Positions 20,941 through 26,664 of a stretch of 26,664 bases of DNA are shown in pieces. Positions within the stretch are counted from its first letter, which is position 1, and the number at the start of each line of letters is the position of its first letter. The translations under genes and the position numbers were made by a program. This DNA is from Pelargonium nanum (taxonomy: Eukaryota; Streptophyta; Magnoliopsida; Geraniales; Geraniaceae): assembly GCA_036897485.1 (NCBI GenBank), contig JAYMTF010001065.1, positions 1-26,664 of the forward strand, given 5' to 3'. The notes under the pieces were generated by a model that saw nothing but the letters and a program-made list of their open reading frames with translations, made no database searches and was not told the origin of the DNA.

Positions 20941-21425
20941 GCTCAAATTGATATAAACTAAGTTTTAAAAACCAAATATATTAATAAAACCTTTTTTAAT
21001 CAAATTAAAGATATAAATCAATTAAAATAATACGAGTCCAAGATTGATACGACAATAGACAAAATTGGAGTTTGTGTCTCTCTTTCTCTCTGCCGTTTTA
21101 AGAATCTGATAGAGTTTTTGTTCGGTTACGACTGCTTTTGATTTCAGAGCGGCAGTAGTCTCTTGGATTTGCATATAGCAAATTACAGTCTTTCTCGATC
21201 ATATAGCGAGCTCTTGCTTTAATAACAAGTTTAGATTTTGTTTGTGTCTGCAGCGGCGTAAATTCGCGGTAAGTTTTTGGTTGGGGTGCACGCAAGGCAG
21301 CAATAGGCGATTGTAGAGAATGAGAAGGTGGCTTGAAAGGTGGTGATTTAGTCAGTCATCGGATCAGCCTTCGAGTTTTGCTGTCGGATCAAATGACATT
21401 CGCAATGGTGACGAGAGGCGATTGG
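20941..21425. other. Upstream flank of the terpene synthase, no gene seen
   Basis: The first 120 bases are AT-rich. After that comes less AT-rich sequence that may belong to the same decayed element as the RNase H-like relic to the right, but no domain is recognisable before about 21426. Confidence 0.4.
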
Positions 21426-21706
21426 CATAGCACTCCACGTGGTCGACTTGAACTTCAAGTGCAATCGTTGTCAGTTGCTCGTGCTCTTCAGGCTAGAGGG
21501 AGGATTTCAGTGTCTTCAACTTGATTATTCAAGGTGATGGGGAGGAATCTAGTGTCTTTAGTTTGATTATTCATGATGTTTTAGTCATTGCGGCTCATGT
21601 AAGTTTTCTAATTTCGGGATGGTCTGCGAACAGAGTGCCCTACGAGCTAGTTAGGTCTTCAGTTTCTTTTTCAGCCTTGTCTTTGTTATCGTCCAAATTG
21701 AAGTAA
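21426..21706 (+). pseudogene. RNase H-like (RVT_3) domain relic
   Basis: One frame reads LELQVQSLSVARALQARGR. After a frameshift near 21505 another reads FSVFNLIIQGDGEESSVF, SLIIHDVLVIAAHVSFLIS and GWSANRVPYELVRSSVSFS, ending at a TAA. The pattern (Ala/Leu helix, then the '..xxGD' strand, 'IIxDIxxL......VxFxxxxRxxNxxAHxLxRxS') is that of the RNase H-like domain found at the ends of plant LINE ORF2 proteins and in related host genes. The conserved AH before L is replaced by PY. It is a fragment with no reverse transcriptase nearby. Recognition is by eye. Confidence 0.55.
21508..21573 (+). repeat. Imperfect 24-bp duplication, period 42 bp
   Basis: AGTGTCTTCAACTTGATTATTCA near 21508-21531 recurs as AGTGTCTTTAGTTTGATTATTCA near 21550-21573 (20 of 24 positions match). 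It encodes VFNLIIQ and VFSLIIH within the RNase H-like relic. The period is a multiple of three. Confidence 0.7.
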
Positions 21707-21715
21707 TAAAATATT

Positions 21716-21896
21716 AACCAAGACATGTTGGGCCAAGTGATTAAAACTCTTTGGATTTCTCTGAGGTCTCAAGTTTGAGCCTCCTTGTCGACGGTATGGT
21801 ATGGAATTTGTGGGGTGGGGTTTAGAGTGACGCTCTCTTCGGGGAGTGAGAAACGTTATTACTTCGAGTATGATGTCCCCTGATAAAAAAAAAAAT
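21716..21896 (+). mobile_element. SINE retrotransposon with target-site duplications
   Basis: A 181-base element with a pol III-type split promoter: A box TGGGCCAAGTG (21729-21739) and B box AGTTTGAGCCT within GAGGTCTCAAGTTTGAGCCT (21763-21782). It ends in a run of 11 A (21885-21895). It is flanked by GTAATAAAATATT (21703-21715) and GTAATAAGATATT (21897-21909), 12 of 13 identical, as expected for target-primed insertion. Box spacing and length fit plant tRNA-derived SINEs. It was probably mobilised by a LINE. It inserted just at the end of the RNase H-like relic. I cannot name the family. Confidence 0.88.
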
Positions 21897-21909
21897 GTAA
21901 TAAGATATT

Positions 21910-22610
21910 TGTTTTTGTGTTGAAAAAAATAATAGGAGTCCAAGTTTTGTAAATAAGTTGTAAAAATTAATATCAATTAAATAAAATAGTGCCTTTGGTT
22001 TTTCTTATTAAATAAAATAGCCACTAGTTAAATTAAAAATATAATAATAAATAAATAAAATAGTAAAATTTATCCATTTAGTTTCGGAACAAAAAAGAAA
22101 AAAATATATATGAAAAAATATTTTTTTATCCGATGAATGGATTGGATCTAATTATTCATTGTTTTAATCAAGTATTTAAATTTTTTTACTATCAAATGTT
22201 ATTCTAGTTCATTCAAATACAAATCCGAAGAAATTTTAGTATTTTAATTTTTTGATTACAGTAAATTACTAGTTTATACACCCGTGTGATGCACAAGTAT
22301 TTTTGACAAATTTAATATTTAAAAATTATTTACAATGCTACAATGATCACCTATTTATAATATTCAATTATCATCTAATAATCACTTAATTTGTGTAAAC
22401 AATTGATTGCAGTATATTACTTACCTTATTGTACATTAGGGTTATTATAATTATGTAAAAATATGTGCCAAAACTAAAAATGTGATGACGTGGCGCTCTA
22501 ATACGCATTATAAATCTGTTTTTTTATTAGCTTTAAAAAAATGTATAGATAACTAATATATTCATTTTTAATCATTTTCGATGAATATTAACTACGGTTC
22601 AATATGCTAG
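21910..22610. other. AT-rich intergenic sequence
   Basis: No coding signal. It contains ACTAGTTTATACACCCGTGTGATGCAC (given here as two parts: ACTAGTTTATACACC at 22269 and CGTGTGATGCAC at 22283), which resembles the edge motif of many plant non-autonomous DNA transposons and has a relative near 26113. Confidence 0.45.
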
Positions 22611-22906
22611 TTTTGGTTCAAATTTTTTAACCCTCTCATGAACATTGGTTCTCTTGCCGAGTCTACATAAAACTCATAAATAATGTGTTGTTTGGCAATT
22701 ACCATAATGAGATCTAATACTATTTTTGGTTCAAACTTTTTAACCCTCTCGTGAACATTTGTTCTCTTGCCTAGTCTACAAAAAAACTTCATAAATAATG
22801 TGTTGTTTGGCAATTACCATAATTAATGAGATCTAATGCTATTTTTTGGTTCAAATTTTTTAACCCTCTCATGAATATTTGTTCAGTTGTTCTCTTGCCT
22901 AGTCTA

Positions 22907-22944
<38 letters not shown>

Positions 22945-22989
22945 ATAAATAATGTGTTGTTTGGCAAGTACCATAATGAAATCTAATTT
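22611..22989 (+). repeat. Three tandem units of about 113-146 bp
   Basis: Units start with TTTTGGTTCAAA at 22611, 22724 and 22844. Each carries TTTTTAACCCTCTC, TTGTTCTCTTGCC, AGTCTACA, an A run, CATAAATAATGTGTTGTTTG and ACCATAATGA. Units are close to 90% alike by eye. They differ mainly in the length of the internal A run: short in units 1 and 2, 34 in unit 3. The third unit also has a small insertion (GTTCAGTT). The third unit ends near 22989. Confidence 0.9.
22908..22941 (+). repeat. Run of 34 A inside the third tandem unit
   Basis: The same position holds 3-7 A in the other two units, so the run expanded after the array formed. Its length is probably variable between individuals or partly a sequencing artefact. 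Confidence 0.9.
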
Positions 22990-24595
22990 AAAGGTCCCAC
23001 GTCTTCAATATATATGTAGAGACTAAATCCCGCTCTATTAATTACTAGATCGATAGTATAATAATTTAATATTACTAGGGTTGAGAACTTATTTTCATAA
23101 CGGATATCACAGAAATTGATTGAAACTTAAACATAAGATCATGAATAAACGTTTTAGTCCAATTTGACTCTAATTAAAGAGAGACAGACTATTGGCTATT
23201 TCCATTATGCAAGCAAGATTGGTTGGATTAACCCGATTATTTGAACTCACGAAATCACTGACGCGTCTTTTTAGTTTCTTCTCGGACTAATTCGGTTAAT
23301 TAACTAATTTTTATACATAGTGTCTCCGAGTATTTCATTTTCTTTGACTGAGAAGGCATCATCCCTTGTTGTATTTCAACTTTTAGGAGCTTGAGGCTCA
23401 TGACTTAGCTAAATTAGAGATAGATGGTTTTTGTAAATTTTGGGCATCTTCGAATAAATATAATATCGGCCGGAAATGGAAATGATTATCATTCTCATTA
23501 AAACACTAATTCAAACAGAACTTTGATATAAGGATCTTTTTGACAATTCATGCATAACTAATTTTTTAAAATAAAAAAACACTTATTTTAAAACAAATTT
23601 ATTTCCAGTATAACACTTATTTATTCGGATGAGTAATTAGTTTTATCCTATACATGTGGTCCAATTAGACGACACCTTTTTATGATTTTTTTTTTTAAGA
23701 TCCTTTTTATGATTTTTGGTCCATGTGCATTGCATAAGTGCAAAAGTAGATGCAAAAATAAGATTAAAATGAAAATGGTTCAGCTTTTTAAATCAACATA
23801 TATTAGATCGGTACCCACCGTCTACGTGCACCATAATGAGAATTAAGCAAGATGAATCCAAAATTTATTGTCATTGATAGCACAATTAATTGTATATAAT
23901 ATTATATTATGAACAAATTGTTTCAAATATATATTTTTTCAATAATTGTTGTAATCAGGGTGGATCCAAATATATTAGCTAGTGGGGCACAACGCAATTT
24001 AATATACTTTTATTATATAATCAATTAATTATAAAATTCAATTTCGAATAAAATTAGGTAGAATTTATTATTTACAGTATATTATGTTGATATTTTTTTG
24101 ATGAACATATTATGTTGATATTAAATAGCGGAAATGAACTTTCAAAAAAAAAATAATGGAAATGAAAAAAATTACTTATTATAGGAAGCTACTCAAAACG
24201 GGCATTAACCGATCATCTCTGTAATGTTCGAAGAAAAAGTGGGGAGCTCTTGAATTTGCCCGGTGCCCGCGAACGACGTGCCCGGCAAGTTAGAACTTAA
24301 TTCTTTAAGTGCACCCTAAAACAAATCATATTTTGTCAACAACCAACCACACAACAACACGTGACGAAAATAGTTGTGAATATAAATACATCTCTCCTTT
24401 GTGAGAGGAAGACCTCCAAGATCCGCGAAGCTCTTAAGACATTGAACCTATAACATTTTTAGAAAATTACTCTAACATATGGACAAGATGACAACACATT
24501 CTAGTGTGCTCGTTTTTCAAGGGAGGATCATCATCTTTAGTGACGTAAAGCAAAATCTTAAATTGAGGCCTTGTTGTTCTCAACCAACAAGATAC
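22990..24595. other. AT-rich intergenic sequence, no gene seen
   Basis: I see no gene or RNA. At 24256-24289 a small GC-rich patch (TTGCCCGGTGCCCG ... GTGCCCGGCAAG) forms an imperfect inverted repeat, similar to subterminal motifs of CACTA elements. Confidence 0.5.
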
Positions 24596-24598
24596 TAA

Positions 24599-25719
24599 GG
24601 TAGTATTTGATCGTATGGATATAAGGGTGGATTGGATTTTGAAATCCATTGTGATGTCTTATCCAACTTTTGATGGCAACGATGGATTGACTATCAAAAT
24701 CCATTATGCTGCTTATATCCATCATATGATGGATAAAATAATCTAAGGGCCCCCCTTGTATTATGATGGATTGGATATAGAAATATATTTTATACCCAAC
24801 ATACCCCCGATCTAGTTAAAAATTATTTTATTATATTTTTTCTCTTGTATTGAAAATGATTAATGTAAATAAATATAGTTTTGAAAATTAAAACGATTAT
24901 ACAGTCTTATCAAAAGTACAAAATAAAATGTTGTTTCGTTCGTGTTCCGATATAAATCGAATTTGACTAAAACTCAAAAATAAAAATATTAAACAAGAGA
25001 ATGAATCAAATAAGTTTGTATTCAAATTTGATAATAAAAAAATTATATTATACTTTTTTATATCTTAACCACAAAAAATCACCATATTTGATTTGATCAT
25101 CGAGTAAAAAAATCGATATTGTCCAAACTTATGCCGATTAAAAGTTTGTTTATATGTGTTCGTGTTGAGTTCACATTAGTTCGATTTAAGTTCATATTGG
25201 TATGTAATTATTTTTTTTACGCTATGGTCTTAATCGAAAAGAAAAATTCTATTTATGTTTCGATCAAAATGTTTTTTATTTTGGCTTCAATTGGTTTATG
25301 AACCTGTAAAACTTATATGTACGCGAAATAAAAAAATGAGTTGGAATAAGAACCATGAGATTGAGTTAAGTTCATATTAATTCATAGTATATTACTTTTT
25401 ATATGTTATTGTTTTAAATTGAAAAAGGTTTTGGAATCAAATATTTCCGATTCAAATAATTTATTGTTGAATTTCAATTTGTTTCTATATTAATGAGTAA
25501 AATATGTTAAGCAGCTACCCATCGAGGTTAATTTTGTCTATATAAGTAAAATGATAACAAATCTATTTTATTATTCGTTGATACATCAAACAACATATTA
25601 GATTGCATTGAATTTCAAAATGGAATGAATAACTGCTTATCCATCGGATTTCTTATCCGTCATAATCCAATATTGTTATCCAATCCGGAGTTATCTAATC
25701 CAAACGATCAAACGCAGCC
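24599..25719. mobile_element. Non-autonomous PIF/Harbinger-like element
   Basis: The left end starts GGTAGTATTTGATCGTATGG. The right end, read on the minus strand, starts GGCTGCGTTTGATCGTTTGG. Seventeen of the first 22 positions match, and GGATTGG recurs a little further in on both sides. The element is flanked by TAA at 24596-24598 and TAA at 25720-25722. The GG-start, TTTG-containing ends and TAA duplication are the pattern of the PIF/Harbinger (Tourist-like) superfamily. The 1121-base interior has no transposase or long open frame, so it would depend on a partner. Repeated GATGGATTGG/ATCCAT motifs lie inside the left end. Confidence 0.72.
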
Positions 25720-26535
25720 TAACTGTTTTTTGAAATGTTATGTTGTAAATAACATTTTGAATTCTATAAATTTTAGTAAATTTATCTAATTCATATACTT
25801 TGTGCTTTTAAACATTAAATTTAGTTCAAATTCAAAATTTCAAATCAAATGAAAGATTTCAAACAGATCATAATTTTTTTACGTAACAAATATGACTTAT
25901 GATAATTGTATAAATAAGTCACTTTTGACAAACTTTGTACAAACAGGTGCGTGAACTTTCAATTTTGAACAATTAAGTCGAAATCGCTAACGGTACGTGT
26001 TATCTTTTTCCGTTAAAAATAATTATGTAGCAGTTTAGCTGTCGTTTTTAAGATGTCGAGCACGACATGGACATTGATGATATGTCATATTTGTGCACAA
26101 AATATTTAAATAACTAGTATTCTCTCCTGTGTTGCACGGAAGAGTAGTAAACGATACCAAAAGAACTATTATTAATTCATGATTTGACCAACTAATTTGA
26201 TATTTCTCTTGATTTGTAGTATAATTTTTTGTTGGAAATCATTCTTATAATAATTTGTTCTTGATTTCTTCGCATTTTCGGTTAAGTTTATTATGATTTC
26301 AATGAGTTTTGGTTATTTGGGTTTGTTTATTTTCTTCTTTTATGAAGTTCTTTTTATAGCTTAATTTGATTTTGGTTGAGTTTGAGACTTGTTGTTTAGG
26401 TGAATGCTTCTCCTTTTCGTTTATACTATGATAAAGTTTGATTATGAATGTAATTGGTTCTAATCTCACATATATCGGAAACATAAGAGAAACTTGGAGT
26501 GAAAAACTAATATATAAGAGATTGTTGTGTTCAAA
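25720..26535. other. AT-rich intergenic sequence
   Basis: No gene seen. ACTAGTATTCTCTCC followed by TGTGTTGCACGGA at 26113-26140 resembles the edge motif near 22269. Confidence 0.45.
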
Positions 26536-26587
26536 GTCCCACATCGGAAAAATAGAGATTTGATGAGGTGGATATCTTCTATATAAA
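26536..26587 (+). promoter_or_regulatory. snRNA-type promoter signature (USE plus TATA)
   Basis: GTCCCACATCG (26536-26546) matches the plant snRNA upstream sequence element RTCCCACATCG exactly. A TATA box TATATAAA follows at 26580-26587, 33 bases after the USE. This spacing fits pol II-type snRNA genes; pol III types such as U6 have about ten bases less. The downstream sequence in the window does not resemble U1, U2, U4, U5, U3 or U6. The same motif is also spread in dicot genomes by repeats, so this may be a relic. Confidence 0.5.
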
Positions 26588-26664
26588 GCATACATGTCTA
26601 CCCCTTAATAGCTAAAGTATAATAATGATTGTCATACTAATTTTTATTGGTAATTGTTATTAGT

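Noticed and set aside
22607-22974. Minus-strand repeated peptides in the tandem array
   Set aside because: They arise from the DNA repeat, including a poly-Phe stretch from the A run, with no start or domain support.
26588-26664. An snRNA gene after the USE/TATA promoter
   Set aside because: The bases after the expected start do not match the 5' ends of U1, U2, U4, U5, U3 or U6 RNA.
1-26664. tRNA, rRNA, CRISPR arrays or organellar inserts
   Set aside because: No cloverleaf, rRNA core sequence or regular spaced repeats were seen; the only pol III-type boxes found belong to the SINE.

Overview
The window looks like nuclear DNA of a flowering plant, probably a eudicot. It has an intron-rich terpene synthase of plant TPS-a type, AT-rich intergenic sequence, and several plant transposable element families. 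I see no bacterial, organellar or viral gene organisation. The one gene that looks intact is a seven-exon sesquiterpene synthase on the minus strand (18324-20835, about 547 residues). Its exons join in phase, all expected catalytic motifs are present, and it has a TATA box and a polyadenylation signal.

Layout. 1-1200: T-rich sequence without a convincing gene. About 1205-6702: one decayed plant L1-type LINE on the plus strand (ORF1 with RRM-like and zinc-knuckle-associated regions, ORF2 with endonuclease, reverse transcriptase and zf-RVT, then an A-tail). 6703-7660: a degenerate repeat field. About 7660-12859: a second decayed element, with a 30-bp minisatellite, a TATA box, and a multi-exon gene resembling plant 'putative gypsy-type transposon' proteins with a coiled-coil tail. 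A GC-rich near-palindromic module recurs in its non-coding parts. About 12860-14103: an AT-rich stretch, a GC-rich block that reads like a first exon on the minus strand, and a GACGTC-rich inverted repeat. 14104-16444: a Mutator-like transposase pseudogene lacking most of its catalytic domain. 16450-18280: AT-rich, no gene seen. 18283-20940: the terpene synthase locus. 21426-21909: an RNase H-like relic followed directly by a SINE with clear target-site duplications. 22611-22989: three tandem ~115-bp units. 24596-25722: a non-autonomous PIF/Harbinger-like element with a TAA duplication. 26536-26587: a snRNA-type promoter signature with no recognisable RNA after it.

The terpene synthase is thus an intact metabolic gene embedded in transposon debris. 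The transposon genes all carry stops, frameshifts or deletions and are probably inactive. I found no convincing undescribed multi-gene system. The strongest leads are the uncharacterised product of the terpene synthase, the recurrent GC palindrome module with spliced ORF, and the chimeric junction at about 14.1 kb.
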